Source: Acarospora socialis
Lineage: Eukaryota > Ascomycota > Lecanoromycetes > Acarosporales > Acarosporaceae
Reading direction: 5' to 3'
DNA: 64,000 nucleotides
Assembly (NCBI GenBank): GCA_025617375.2
Contig: JAMYGW020000003.1
Span: 2,170,001-2,234,000 of the forward strand
A program made the position numbers and the translations under genes. Positions within the stretch are counted from its first letter, which is position 1, and each line of letters begins with the position of its first letter. The notes under the pieces are model-generated. The model was not told the DNA's origin and ran no database searches. It was given only the letters and a program-made list of their open reading frames with translations. Of this stretch, positions 1-12,300 are shown in pieces.

Positions 1-1663
1 CGAATGATCCCACTGGAGAAATGGTACAAGTTCACATCGAAAAACCATTTCAAGCCTTTGACTACCGAGGAAGCCGAGATGAGGATGGGAAAGAAAGTAA
101 AGGAGCCGCGGTGGTTCATGGAATCACGAAAAGCTCATGAGGACCGAGAAGCGGAGCAAAAGCAGAAGAAGGCTACCAGTAAACTGTATTTGGGGAAATG
201 GGAGAGCCCGTCGGCTGGAGGTGTTGCAGCTCCGGCGGCGAAGAACGAACAAGCGGATGCAGACGACCTGGACTTCGAGGAGGATCGATTCGCTGACGAT
301 GAAGAGAATCAGTTGTTCGAGGGCGAAGATGACGATACGAAACAGGCAGAGGACAGGATAAAACGTGACCAACTCCAAGCGAACGTTTTCGACCTGAAGG
401 AAGAAAAGGAGTACGAGAAGGCCGAGCTCAGGGAGAAAAAGGAGAAGGAAGCGGAGAAGCTATTAGGCAAACAGGTCAAGAAAGCATTGATGAAAAGGGA
501 AAAGAACTACATATATGATACAGACTCTGCAGACAATCCATATTCTGAAACAGTAAGAGTACCTTATAACCCGCGCTCATAGCGTACTAACACCGAGCCT
601 AGAGCGAGTCCGACGACACGGAAACCGAGCGCCTGAAAGAAGAGGAGCGGAAGAAAGTAGAAGAAAAGAAAGGTGCTACAGAAAAGGACCGATCCCAACG
701 CAAAAACAGCGGCGACCTCCCATCCGGCGCCTCGACCAAAGGCACCAGTACCCCATCCGGCCGACCCAAACACAGCGACCCTCTCAAGAAATCAACCACC
801 AACTCCCTCAAACGCCCCGGCTCACCCAATCTCTCCGAAGCAAGCGGCACCGAGTCCACCCGCAAGAAGCACAAAAAGAAGCACGGTCTCTCATCCTCCC
901 AACCCACCGGTACATCAACGCCAGTCCCACCAGGATCCCGCCCCCGCTCCCCCGCCCCACCACCTTCAACCGCACCCGAACAGCCCTCCTCATCCCGGCC
1001 CCACCTCTCCACCACCGCCCGCAAAACCTCCATCGTCAAACCCAACCTAGAACCCTCCAAACTCACCGACCTCTCCTCCACCACCACAATCACCACATCT
1101 AAGGCCCCCTCGAAGAACGAGCACAAACGCCCCCGCCCCCACGCCAGCAGCGACGGCGAAGCCACCGCGCCCGGCTCCGCCGCCGAAATGAGCGACGGCT
1201 CCAACCGCAAAAAGAAGCCCAAACTGCGCCTCAGCGGCCCGTCCGCAAACGGCACGCCGCAGGGCTCCCGCGCCGGAAGCCCCGTCCCACCTGCTGCGAG
1301 AGCAGGTCAGCACGGTCCTGGCGCTGGCAATCGTAGTCGCGCCGGAAGTCCCGGCGTGCCGCCGCCTGCGAAACGTAAGCCCCCCACCTCCCTTCCCCTC
1401 CCTTCCCACACAACCTCTGTCTCTGCTATCAAGCCCCACAGCCACAGGCAAGATGACGATGGCGCTTACTAACGCAACGCAACGCAGTCCCACCGCCCAC
1501 GGCCACGGAAATCATCGCCTCGATCCCGCACGACGGGACGGATATCTCGGCGCTTATTGCGCGCTTCAAGGGGAGGATTCGAGATAATGCGGGCTTCATT
1601 GCGCTCGTCAAGGCGAATTCGATTTATGGGGATGATAAGAAGTTGAGGCCGAAGCCGAAGTGA
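1..1663 (+). CDS. TFG1: TFIIF alpha subunit (RAP74/Tfg1), 5'-truncated by the window
   Basis: Large subunit of general transcription factor IIF, which binds RNA polymerase II in the nucleus and helps build the preinitiation complex. Model: exons 1-552, 603-1374 and 1488-1663, giving 499 residues with the N-terminus missing. Both introns are GT-AG with clear branch points (TACTAAC at 585-591, TTACTAAC at 1466-1473), and the phases join cleanly. The first exon carries the conserved end of the N-terminal dimerisation region (LTTEEAEMRMGKKVKEPRWF) followed by acidic and charged stretches. The middle exon is a Ser/Pro/Lys-rich disordered linker. The last exon encodes the C-terminal winged-helix domain (EIIASIPHDGTDISALIARF) ending in RPKPK. 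The ATG at position 4 is internal; the true start lies upstream. It converges on FAS2 with 640 bp between stop codons. Identification is by recalled family motifs, not by a search. Confidence 0.88.
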
Positions 1664-2303
1664 GAATCGGGTGGTGGGCTGTGGGGTGGCGGAAGGGGGA
1701 AGGCGGACAGGGTGTGGGCGGTAGAGACAGTGATGGAGGTTGGGTGCGGGGAGGTGGATATATATATAGCCGAAGAGCTGAGAAAGAGGTGAGGGACAGG
1801 GGGGTTTCAGGTGGAGAGATGCGTGGGCCGAACTTGTGACGGGACTGAAAGTGCAAGATGCACGGAGATTGCACGTCTGAGGAGGGGAGTGCGGTTGTCG
1901 GTGCAGGTATTATTATGTAGCTTAGAGATGCATCGGATACAGCAATAGCTAGGTAGCTCACTCAAATACTAACTACCACGAAACGAAATCGGTATTTGCA
2001 CCGTACCGTGTATCTATTCTACAACATCCCCATTCCCGCCAACGGCAGCGATGGTTCCGCGGCCGGACCTTTTCAATCTCTGAATTATCGACACAATAGT
2101 CACAAGTCAAACAACAACCACCACCATGAATTGCATCTAGACGTAGCAAACCACAGAAAACATTACGACTAACTTGAGTAAAACATACAAGTGAAAACAA
2201 TAAACGAGTTCACTAAGAAAGGAACCGTATTCTAGTAATTCCACCCTCCAGCTCCACCTCACTCAATTCTCAAGGATATACATTACCACAGCCAGCCAGC
2301 GCG
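1664..2303. other. Convergent 3' intergenic region
   Basis: Non-coding stretch between the TFG1 stop (+) and the FAS2 stop (-), expected to hold both 3' UTRs. An AATAAA on the + strand at 2199-2204 is about 540 bases past the TFG1 stop, so it is a weak poly(A) candidate. A short open frame on the - strand (1608-1961) is proline and serine rich and unsupported. No gene is seen. Confidence 0.6.
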
Positions 2304-5300
2304 CTAGAACTTCGAGACGGCGATAGCGATGGCCTGCGCGTCGTTGTGGCTGATACTGACGTCGACCGACTTGATGCCCGCCTTCTTGGCTGCGGCGGCT
2401 GCGTCGCCATGTAGCTAGTCGTATGTCAGTGGATTTGCCAATCGAAGCAACGGTCAACTCAGCTGGTTACTTACCGTAATGACAGGCGCGCCCTTCTCGT
2501 CGTTCGTAATCTCAATGTCCTTTAGTGGCGCACCGGCGCCCTTCCCAGCGACGCCCAATGCCTTGAAGACCGCCTCCTTGGCGGACCACCGACCGGCGAA
2601 GCTCGCCTGCGCCGAGGGTGCTTTTCGACAGTATTCTTGTTCCCTGTCGGTGAAGTTCCGGTCAACGAACGTCTGATTGTCGATGTTGATGGCGGTGATG
2701 GCCTCGACGTCGACGCCTACCTTGGAGTTCTCCGTCGCGGTGGCTTTGGCGAGTGACTCGACCATCTGCCGCGTCGCGTCGGTTTTGGATTTGTCGGCGG
2801 TAGACTTCGGAGCGGTGGTGGGGTAGGTGAAGGTGGAGGATTTCTTGTCGATGGTGACGCGGGCTTGCGGGTCGAGGAAGACTTGGCTCTGCTGGTTGTC
2901 GGCGTAAGGGGAGTGGGTTTTGGCGACGAAGAGGGAGTTGTTGATGAGGCCGTTGTGGAAGTAGCGATACGCTCGCTTCTGCCTGGCTTCGACCTTCTGC
3001 TTGTATGTTCGGTATTGCGTGTGTTCGAGGGTGGCGTAGAGGTACTTGGGATGGATGCCGATCGCTTGCGCGCCTTTTTGTCCGAAACCAAAGGAGGTGA
3101 CGGAAAAGGCCTTGATGCCGTCGGTTTGTATGCTATGGCTGGGATAGACAATGTAGTCGAATTTCTCCATGAGCTTGTCGACGTTGTCGGCATTGCGGTT
3201 GCCGGGAACAAGACCGCTGTTGAGCACTTGCAAGCACCCGTTGAACATCCAGGCTCCAGCGGCACCTTTGGGATGACCGGTAAGGTATTTCTGGAAGATA
3301 CCAAGAAGAGCATTGCCCTTTTTGCGGCCGAGGTGCTTCATCTGCTGGCAGATGACGTCGGACTCGTTCTTGTCATTAGCAACGGTCGATGTACCATGGA
3401 AAGAGGCGACACCAAGGTCGTCGATCGTAAGACCCCAGGTAGCCAGGGCACCACGCAGAGGGGCAATCTGCGGGTCTTGCTTCCAGAAGTTGTTGCCCAG
3501 GCTATTCATCGCATCCTTTTCTTGGCGCAAAGCCTCCCGCTCTATATGCTTAGCTCGATCTTGCATGTACTCTGACTCGTTGAATTGACCCCCTTGCGAC
3601 TTTATAGCAGCCAGCTCTTCTTGAAGGTACATAAGCTCAGCTTCTTGCCACTGCTTGATTTGCTTCCTCCTGAGGTCCAGTTGTCGTTTCCGGTATTGGA
3701 TGTCAAGGAGCGGAGATGGGAATTTGGATGGCTGCTCGCGAGCAGTAGTCAGGACGCCCTGTCCTGGAGCAGGCACCGACCGGCCGACCTTATCTGTTGC
3801 AGTCGCAGTGAAGCCTAGAATGCCATAAATTGGTACTCCCATGTCCAAAGCAAGCTTGGCATTCATGATTACTTGAACACCACAGCCCTGAGACTCCATG
3901 AAGCCATTCCGTGTCGTGGTAGTAGGACGAGACATTTCTCTCGGTGTCCTTCCGTGAGCAAACTCATCTACAGCATTACTAGTGGCCTTCATATTGGCGA
4001 ACTCGTAAGAACCTTCTTCCTGGAAGTCATCGAAACCACCAACAAAGCAGACTCTCGCTTTGCCCTCAACAATGGTTTCGTAGCCAATGTCGATTGATTC
4101 AACAGCCGTAGCACAGGCGCCGACTGGGGTCTTGATCGGACCGGTGGAGGAAATGAGTAGCATGTTGACCCAAGCGCTCATGGTGTTAATGAACGATTCC
4201 TGGAGAATGTCCTTCTGAAGTGGCTTGTCCAAGTAGCGATCCTTGTACATGCCGCGCAAGGCGTGAGTGCCACCAATACCGGATCCAACACAGTTGCCGA
4301 CCTCAGATATATGAACATATTTGTAGAACTCGTATGGATCGGTTATGCCTGACGTCAGTAGAGACTCGACAGTGCAGACTAAGACGTAGAGGGTGACAGG
4401 GTCGACCTGTTCGATTATATCATCCGGAATACCATACTTCTTCGCATCCCAGCCGGTCGGGATCTGGCCGGCTACTAGTCGATCAAATTTCAACGCCTTG
4501 GGAATAAGAAGTGTCGCACCCTTCCTTACGCGCACAGTATACTCGCCAGAGTCTGGAATCTCAAAGATTTCGACCTTGTCGCCATGCTCGCGTCGGAACT
4601 CTTCGGCAGTCTCCTTCGAGGCCTCGAATGGCTCAAGGTCCTCCTCAATGACAATCTCTTGCAGCAATTGCTTCTTATTGGGATCATAACCGTCAAAGAG
4701 CTCCGGCTCGATCAGGCGAATACCGGAGTGCTGGAGAATATACTTCTCGTACTTGGCCTTGACATCCTTATCCGCAACCGGTTCACCAGATTTAACATCG
4801 ATCCAGCCAGAGTAAGATTTGCCTTTCAATGGACCATTGTGATTCTTAATGAGTCCCATGATCCAGGCCATTTCCACACATCCCTCAAGCGAGAACTTGC
4901 CATAAGCCTCCATCTCCCATCTGGTCCTCGAGTTTCCCCATGGCCCGACCTCAGCGAACCCCGTTACGACGACGACCTTCTCAAGGTCAACCATACCCAT
5001 GAGGTTCTTGTTCAGTGGCTCAACCTCCGCCTTCCAGTCTGGCAGAGGAGGGAATTCGAACTTCAAATTGGCACGTGGCTCAATCGTAACCTTTTTGTAA
5101 AGAGCTTCGCTGCCCTCACCGTTGATGACTTTGTTTTCGATTGCAGTTTCCTTAGTGACAGCTTTGCGAACTTCGCTACTTTCCATAATGTCTTTTCGTA
5201 GGTCAGTCATGAAATCCTTGAGGTTGGGAATGAACTGCAGGCCGCCATTAAGGTCAGCAAACACCGGCTCAACTTGGCAGAGGTCCACGATCGTAGGTGC

Positions 5301-8028
5301 CATCAAGCCGAGTATATTGAACGCCATCTCTTGTTGAGAGAAGGTGCGGACTCCGTTTCGCTCAACGCCCTCAGCGACGATGTTGTTTCCGCTCATGAGA
5401 CCAGTTCCACGGGTCCAACCGATGACTGCACCGCAGATCGTGAGGAAGTTGCCCCAGCTTTCCGAGTGCCATCGGTTGAACAGAGTCTCCAGAGCAAGCT
5501 TAGATTCGGAATAGAGACCGTCGTTGCCGAAGGTGCCGTGGTTGGGTGAAAGCGGGAGGATTACCTGTGCCGGTCGTGTCTCGAAGCCACGCTCTTGCTT
5601 CTGCGTCTTAACGTAGCCAAGCAGCCGTAGAAGGTTCGTCAGCATTATGCGATGAGCAAGTTCCGACTTTGAGTCAATATTATCGATTTCTCGCCCGTTC
5701 TCAGGGATAGCGGCAAAAGGAATAACATAGTCGAGATCCCAGCCGAGTCCCTTCTTGGTATCATAGACATAGTCAATCAGAGCCTCGATATCTTGCTTGC
5801 TTCCTTGATTGAACGGTACCACAACGAGTTGAGAGCCGCTGGCACCGTATCGAGCATACATAGCCTGATAATATTCCGTGACTTCCCGTGAGAATCTGCT
5901 GGTGGTGACAACAACCTTGGCGCCGCCGCTTATGAGACCTTGCAGTACCTCTGCACCAATCGAACCAGCACCGGCACCCGTCATGAGCGCATTCTTACCC
6001 TGGAAGGTGACACCAGACTTGGCAGCCTGTTCGAGCCCCTCAAGGTATATTCCGGTAAGTCTCTTGCTATATTCCCAGCCATGTTCGTCTTTCCGTTTCA
6101 GATGTAGAAATGGGATAGTCTCGACCTTGCCGTGTTTCGCATGGCCGTTCGCCTGGTTCAGACCGTTCTTGCCTCCCTTCTTGGCATGACCATTAACAGC
6201 CTTGCCGTTCTCGAGGGGCATGATCTGACCTTCGTTCATCGCGAGAGAGCGGATCACATTCGCGTACAACGCTTTGATTTGAAGTTGCGAGGATTTTGAA
6301 AGCTTATGTTGCTGTTTAATTAGCTTATAGATTCGGCTCAGATCGTGCTGCACCTTGGTTCGATTGCCGTACTCGGAGATCTTACCCCCCTCTGCCATTT
6401 CTCGAACATAGTGTTCAAGTTTGCGTGCACTGACTCGGGGTACTTCGGCATAATCGAGATTGCCTTGCGCGTCCACTGTGGTTTTCGGTCCGGTTGGGAG
6501 GGCCACGTCCTTATAGACGGGAGCTTCTCCTATGACGTCTTTACAGTTCTCGATGAGCTGTTCTCCAAGCTCCTTCGCGAGCTTGTATGTCTCTCCACGC
6601 TCGGTGGGGCAGTGGTCGATATGATACTGCATAAACTCCAGAAGCGTGGGGTTTGATCGGTTCATAATGCGGATGCACTGACTGACGATCTCTCGGTCGA
6701 CAGCTTTGAGCCGCCCGAAGATGACATCGTAATACATACTGAGCGCATCCTGTCTGGCCCAGTTCCACGATGAATCGTAAACTCTCGCCTTTAGATGTGT
6801 GAAGGCTGGCTCAATCCCGGCAGCATAAAACTCCCCATGCTCAGTATTCCAGAGGTCAAGTTGAGCTTGTAGCGCCTTTTGTGTCTCTTGCGAGCCAGCA
6901 AAAGCCTTGTCGCCGGCTCGAAGGTCCATTTTCAGGTATCGTGCGAACAGCTCCAATTGCTGCTTGAACAGTGCTCTTTGATCTCTGGTTAGTGCATCGA
7001 TGGCTGCAGGGTCCATCATCATGCCTCCACCTGCCGCTCCCTGGTCGCCACCGGCTGCCGGTGAGGATAAACTGATCCCGGCGCTCGCGGCGTATTTGTT
7101 ACAAACATCGTCGAGGTAGGTCTTCGCGTCTCCTTCGGATCCGAGACGGGCTGCTGGCTCCATCGTTAGTGCGAGGAGTAGGACACCGTCTTGTCGTCCA
7201 GAGCCAAGACCCCATCGGGTTTCCAGATATTTCCGAACCGCCGTGATGTTGAAACCGCCCGGCATCTTCGATGAGACCAGCCTTGCAACGAGCGAGGATG
7301 ATTGCTTCCCAAGCTGACCATTGAACGTTGCTTGCATCGAGGCCCCTAATTCATCCAGAGGGGTATCTTCAGGTTTCTCCGGTGTCGATCCGAACTCTTT
7401 GCCCAGATCTCCGAGGATCTCATTTTGCAAGGTAGATTTCCCTAGTTAGGTTCTCGCGTTAGTACTTGTTTATCGAACCTACTCGGTGAGGTGTCTTACC
7501 CCCGACCAGGTCCTTGATAGCTTTGCTGAGTGGTATATCTGCCATCGGCTTCTTGAGCTTCTGCGCAATCAAAGCCCGCACGATATCGACCGCTGATACC
7601 GGTGCGTCCGCCACAGCTGCTGCCGGTCCTGCACTTGGTGGGGGGGGTGCAGCTGCTACTGGTGCTGCGGCTGCAGCAGGCGTTGAGCCCGAGGTTGCGG
7701 CCGCATTATCTGTACCTGCCGCCGCTGGTGCCGGTTCCTCTTCCACCGGTTCCACGTCATAATATATCTCTTTCGCGTCCTTGTTGTAACAGAGTATCTG
7801 CCGTTGTAGTGAGAGGGCGGCATCATAAGCTTCGTATTTCGATGCAAGTGTTCGCTTGGCCATGCCACCCAGAGTGTCGGCGGGACCAATTTCCACGATT
7901 CTCTCCGTCGTTTTCTCTGCTAGAATAACATCTTGGGTTTCGATCCATCGTACAGGTGAAGCGAACTGATATGCGAGAAGCTCAACAAGGAGTGTATGTG
8001 CAAGCTCTTGCTCGACTTCGGGACGCAT
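2304..8028 (-). CDS. FAS2: Fatty acid synthase alpha subunit
   Basis: Alpha chain of the cytosolic alpha6-beta6 type I fatty acid synthase, which builds C16/C18 acyl-CoA from malonyl-CoA. Exons run 8028-7500, 7441-2475 and 2414-2304 (introns 7442-7499 and 2415-2474), giving 1868 residues, close to the usual fungal length. Order: the N-terminal piece of the malonyl/palmitoyl transferase (from [18 protein letters not shown]); an Ala/Pro linker; the acyl carrier domain with phosphopantetheine Ser179 in [14 protein letters not shown], whose codons are split by intron 1; ketoreductase near residues 640-900 (TGAGAGSIG); ketoacyl synthase with Cys1286 in [10 protein letters not shown], His1525 in HGTST and His1566 in GHPKG; and the C-terminal phosphopantetheinyl transferase ([21 protein letters not shown]) ending IAIAVSKF. 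An upstream in-frame methionine would add 34 unconserved residues and is rejected. It is divergent from FAS1, consistent with co-regulation. Confidence 0.97.
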
Positions 8029-8848
8029 GACGGCAAGTTGACGGAGATCTGGCGACGATGGAAGAACTGAGTTGTATGTTGGCGGAGGAGGTTGTTTACG
8101 TTGTTGAGTTCTCCTCAGAAAGAGAATCACATTAACGACTGGCCAAGACTCCGTCTGTCTTCGGAAAAGTGTGTATCGTGGTCAAGGTGAGTTGGAGCCG
8201 TGGAAAAGCCCAGAACACCCGCTATCCCTAATGACAGATGATTGTGCGTATATCTCTGATTCTGGGTGAAACTCAGAGAGGGGGGGTTATTAAACTGGGA
8301 TGAATGATATACACTGTTGATTGCCTGTAAAAATGAATCAGGACGGTAATCTGCCGGCACGCAGCGATTGACAATTGACGTAAGGTGGGTTGTCTACTGT
8401 GGATTAGTCGTTGAGCTGCTGCAGAAATATCAAAAACCTTCGTTGCTTTCCTGTACCTAGCTTGCTGGGTTGCATTTTCGTTGAATACGGTTAAGCGGAG
8501 AAATGTTCTGGCCTGGACTAGGCTCGATAAAGTCTGGACTTGCCCCAGATTTTCAGGCCGTTACATAACTTAGTTACCAGTCTCACGCAGATGCCCCAAC
8601 TCCAGCCCTACAAGTAATCTGATACCTTGATCTTTCCAATGTGCTTTAGAAGTGGACACTCGTTCTCCCATGGTGACAGATCTCAATATATACAATTAGC
8701 TAAGATCACGTCTTTCCTATGGCTTTCCCCACCGTGAAATCATCTGAACCCGGTACCTGACAGACCTACTGTTAACCATGACGTTGGATCCTGCACGGAA
8801 GGATATTAGCGGAAAGAAGCACTCAACGCTTCTCTGGCCCCCGGCCTG

Positions 8849-8853
8849 ATTGG
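8849..8853 (-). promoter_or_regulatory. CCAAT box candidate
   Basis: ATTGG on the + strand (CCAAT on the - strand), near the middle of the shared FAS promoter. It matches the core of the HAP/CBF complex site. A second CCAAT on the + strand lies at 8636-8640. Pentamers occur often by chance. Confidence 0.35.
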
Positions 8854-9170
8854 CTATCGTCCTGGTAGCTGCTACTTGGCGCTAAACTCAATCGGAAGCT
8901 TGCCGTTCAACCTCTCGGCAGAAAAGAAAATCAAATAAACTAGAACAAATGCAAAGAGAATCAATCGGAGCAGGATTGATGGCTCGAGATTAGAAAGATG
9001 AGATGAACCGATAGCTGCTCTGATCCACCCCACAGACTCGTCACATCCATACCATCCCTCTGTCTGCCTTCATTGTCTCTCATCATTGTCATATATCTCT
9101 AATTCGCCAATTTCGATCCTGTCCTGAGATAAACCCAAACGAAGAGCTGCTTTCTCCCACTGTTATTACT

Positions 9171-9176
9171 CCGAGG
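9171..9176 (-). promoter_or_regulatory. FarA/FarB-type CCTCGG core
   Basis: CCGAGG on the + strand, the inverse of the CCTCGG core described for Zn2Cys6 fatty-acid-responsive regulators in Aspergillus. It sits 211 bp upstream of the conserved FAS1 start. A single six-base match gives only weak support. Confidence 0.35.
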
Positions 9177-9386
9177 CTTCTGAAGATTTAAAGGTACGCA
9201 GGAGGACATATCGTACCTTCGTACACACCATTGCCCTACCTTGAGTGGACTTTGCCCCTGGCATTTTGTTCAGTCTCTGAGTTCGGACGGTTCTTGCATC
9301 ACTAACACTACGGAAGAGGTAGAGGCATAGCGGATATCTCACATATGACCACCGCGTTCCTCCATCCCTCCTCGCAATCTTCGACC

Positions 9387-12300
9387 ATGTACGGCACATC
9401 CGTAACGGGGCCTCAAACCGGTGTCTCGACCCCCCGATCCTCGTCATCTCTACGACCTCTCATCCTTTCCCACGGATCGCTGGAGTATTCCTTCTTAGTT
9501 CCCACAGCGCTTCATTTCCATGCCTCACAGTTAAAGGACGATTTCACAACAACGCTACCCACACCGACAGACGAACTTGCTCAGGACGACGAGCCTTCCT
9601 CGGTCGCCGAACTCGTTGCTCGCTACTTGGGCTTCATCGCCCAGGTAGTGGACGAAGGGGAGGATGACCCGCAAGGCTCCTATAACGAGGTTCTGACGCT
9701 TGTCCTGAACGAATTCGAGCGCGCTTTCTTGCGAGGCAATGACGTTCACGCTCTTGCAGCTACGTTACCCGGGATTGAGCGGAAAAAGCTCATCGTCGTT
9801 CAGTCATACTACGCCGCGCGATCGTCGGCCAATCGGCAGATCAAACCGCACGATTCCGCCTTATTCCGAGCGGCAGGAGAAGATGCCGGAAAGATTTACA
9901 CGGTTTTCGGGGGCCAGGGCAATATTGAGGAATACTTTGAGGAACTTCGCGACGTCTACACGACGTATCGGCCGTTTGTGGAGGAACTGGTGACATCGTC
10001 GGCTGCTCTGCTCCTCTCACTGTCACGAGACCCGAGAGCCGATAAACTATACTCGAAAGGCCTAGATGTCATCGGGTGGCTACATAATCCAGATGCACAG
10101 CCCGACGTTGACTACCTTGTTTCCGCGCCGGTCAGCCTGCCTTTGATCGGCTTGATCCAACTGGCGCACTATACTGTCACATGCAAAGCAATGGGACGAA
10201 CACCGGGCGAGGTTAGAGAACGTCTCAGTGGCACTACTGGCCACTCACAAGGAGTCGTTACAGCTACTGCCATTGCGGCTGCCGACTCCTGGGAGTCATT
10301 TGATAAACTGGCAAAGGATGCGCTGACCATGCTCTTTTGGATCGGTTCAAGAAGTCAGCAGGCATACCCACGGACGTCAATGGCTCCTTCGCTCCTGCAA
10401 GACTCCGTCGAAAATGGAGAGGGAACACCCACGCCAATGTTATCAATCCGAGATCTTCCCCAATCAGCGGTGCAGGAGCACATCAACGCAACCAATCACC
10501 ATCTGCCCAAAGATAGACATATCGCAATTTCTCTGATCAATAGTGCAAGGAATTATGTTGTCACTGGTCCTCCCATCTCGCTGTATGGCCTCAACCTCAG
10601 GCTGCGGAAGGTTAAGGCACCAACCGGGCTTGATCAAACTCGCATCCCTTTCACGGACCGCAAAATTCGATTTGTGAATCGGTTCCTTCCTATCACTGCT
10701 CCATTTCATAGTCAATACCTTACGGAAGCCTACCAGCACATCCTCGAGGATGTCAGCGATATTGAGATAAGTCACAACAGTCTGGGAATTCCAGTATACG
10801 ATACGAACTCTGGCGAAGACCTGCGAGACGCCAAGGATGAAAAAGTGGTCCCGGCTCTGGTCCGAATGATCACGCAGGACCCCGTCAACTGGGAAAAGGC
10901 AACTGTATTCCCCAAGGCTACCCACATCGTCGACTTTGGTCCAGGTGGAATATCCGGTTTAGGTGTACTTACAAATCGCAACAAGGATGGTACTGGTGTC
11001 CGGGTGATCTTGGCTGGTGCCATGGATGGGACAAACTCAGAGGTTGGTTACAAGCCAGAGCTCTTTGATCGAGACGAGGAACATGCGGTGAAATATGCCA
11101 TTGACTGGGTTAAAGAGTACGGGCCGAAGCTTGTAAAGACTTCTGCAGGTCAGACCTTTGTCGACACGAAGATGAGCAGACTGCTGGGAGTGCCGCCAGT
11201 CATGGTTGCAGGAATGACGCCGTGCACGGTACCATGGGACTTTGTGGCCGCTACCATGAACGCAGGGTACCACATCGAACTTGCGGGTGGTGGTTACTAC
11301 GATGCGAAGACCATGACGGAGGCGCTCACGAAAATCGAGAAGGCGATACCGGCTGGCCGTGGCATCACAGTTAATTTGATATATGTCAACCCACGTGCAA
11401 TGGCCTGGCAGATTCCTCTGATTGCCCAATTACGGGCGGATGGTGTGCCGATTGAGGGTATGACCATTGGCGCTGGTGTTCCTTCAATCGAGGTTGCCAA
11501 CGAGTATATCGAAACGCTCGGCATCAAGCATATCGCCTTCAAGCCTGGATCAATCGAGGCTATCCAACAAGTCGTCAATATTGCTAAAGCCAATCCTCAC
11601 TTTCCAGTCATCTTACAATGGACCGGCGGGCGAGGTGGTGGACATCACTCCTTTGAAGACTTCCACCAGCCAATGTTGCAGATGTACGGTAGGATTCGGA
11701 GGTGTGGTAACATCATTTTGGTCGCTGGTAGTGGCTTTGGAGGTTCGCAGGACACCTATCCATACATTACCGGGACATGGTCTGGGCGGTTTGGCTACCC
11801 ACCTATGCCATTCGATGGTTGTTTGTTCGGTAGTCGGATGATGACCGCCAAGGAGGCACACACGTCAAAGAACGCAAAGAAAGCAATCGCTGAAGCGGAA
11901 GGGGTTGACGATGGTCAATGGGAGAAGACTTATAAAGGTCCTGCTGGAGGTGTCATTACGGTTCGCTCTGAGATGGGTGAACCGATTCACAAGCTTGCCA
12001 CTCGGGGTGTAAAGTTCTGGGCAGAGATGGATCAGAAGATCTTTAGCCTGGATAAGGCCAAGCGCGTGCCTGAGCTCAAGAAGCATCGCGAGTACATCAT
12101 CAAGAAACTAAACGACGATTTCCAAAAAGTCTGGTTCGGGCGGAACTCGGCTGGTGAGACAGTGGACCTTGAAGACATGACGTACGGGGAGGTGGTAAGA
12201 CGGATGGTGGATCTCATGTTTGTGAAACATGAGTCCAGATGGATTGAAAGATCACTAGAACGTCTTACCGGGGATTTCATGCGTCGCGTTGAGGAGCGAT

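Larger units (their letters stand above)
8029..9386. promoter_or_regulatory. Shared bidirectional FAS2/FAS1 promoter
   Basis: A 1.36 kb region separates the divergent start codons of the two fatty acid synthase subunits, so it must hold both promoters. Visible candidate elements are CCAAT boxes at 8636-8640 and, in inverse orientation, 8849-8853; one CCGAGG (reverse of CCTCGG, the core bound by fungal FarA/FarB fatty-acid regulators) at 9171-9176; and pyrimidine-rich tracts near 9045-9105 ahead of FAS1. Short open frames inside it (8127-8360 and 9166-9447 on the - strand) show no family features. The element assignments are by motif only. Confidence 0.7.

Noticed and set aside
599-1255. 218-residue frame on the - strand
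   Set aside because: Antisense shadow of the TFG1 Ser/Pro-rich linker exon; composition comes from C-rich codons on the other strand.
2865-3575. 236-residue frame on the + strand
   Set aside because: Antisense of the FAS2 ketoacyl synthase region; no family features.
7459-8130. FAS2 start extended to the ATG at 8130
   Set aside because: The added 34 residues are unconserved and the family N-terminus begins at [11 protein letters not shown].
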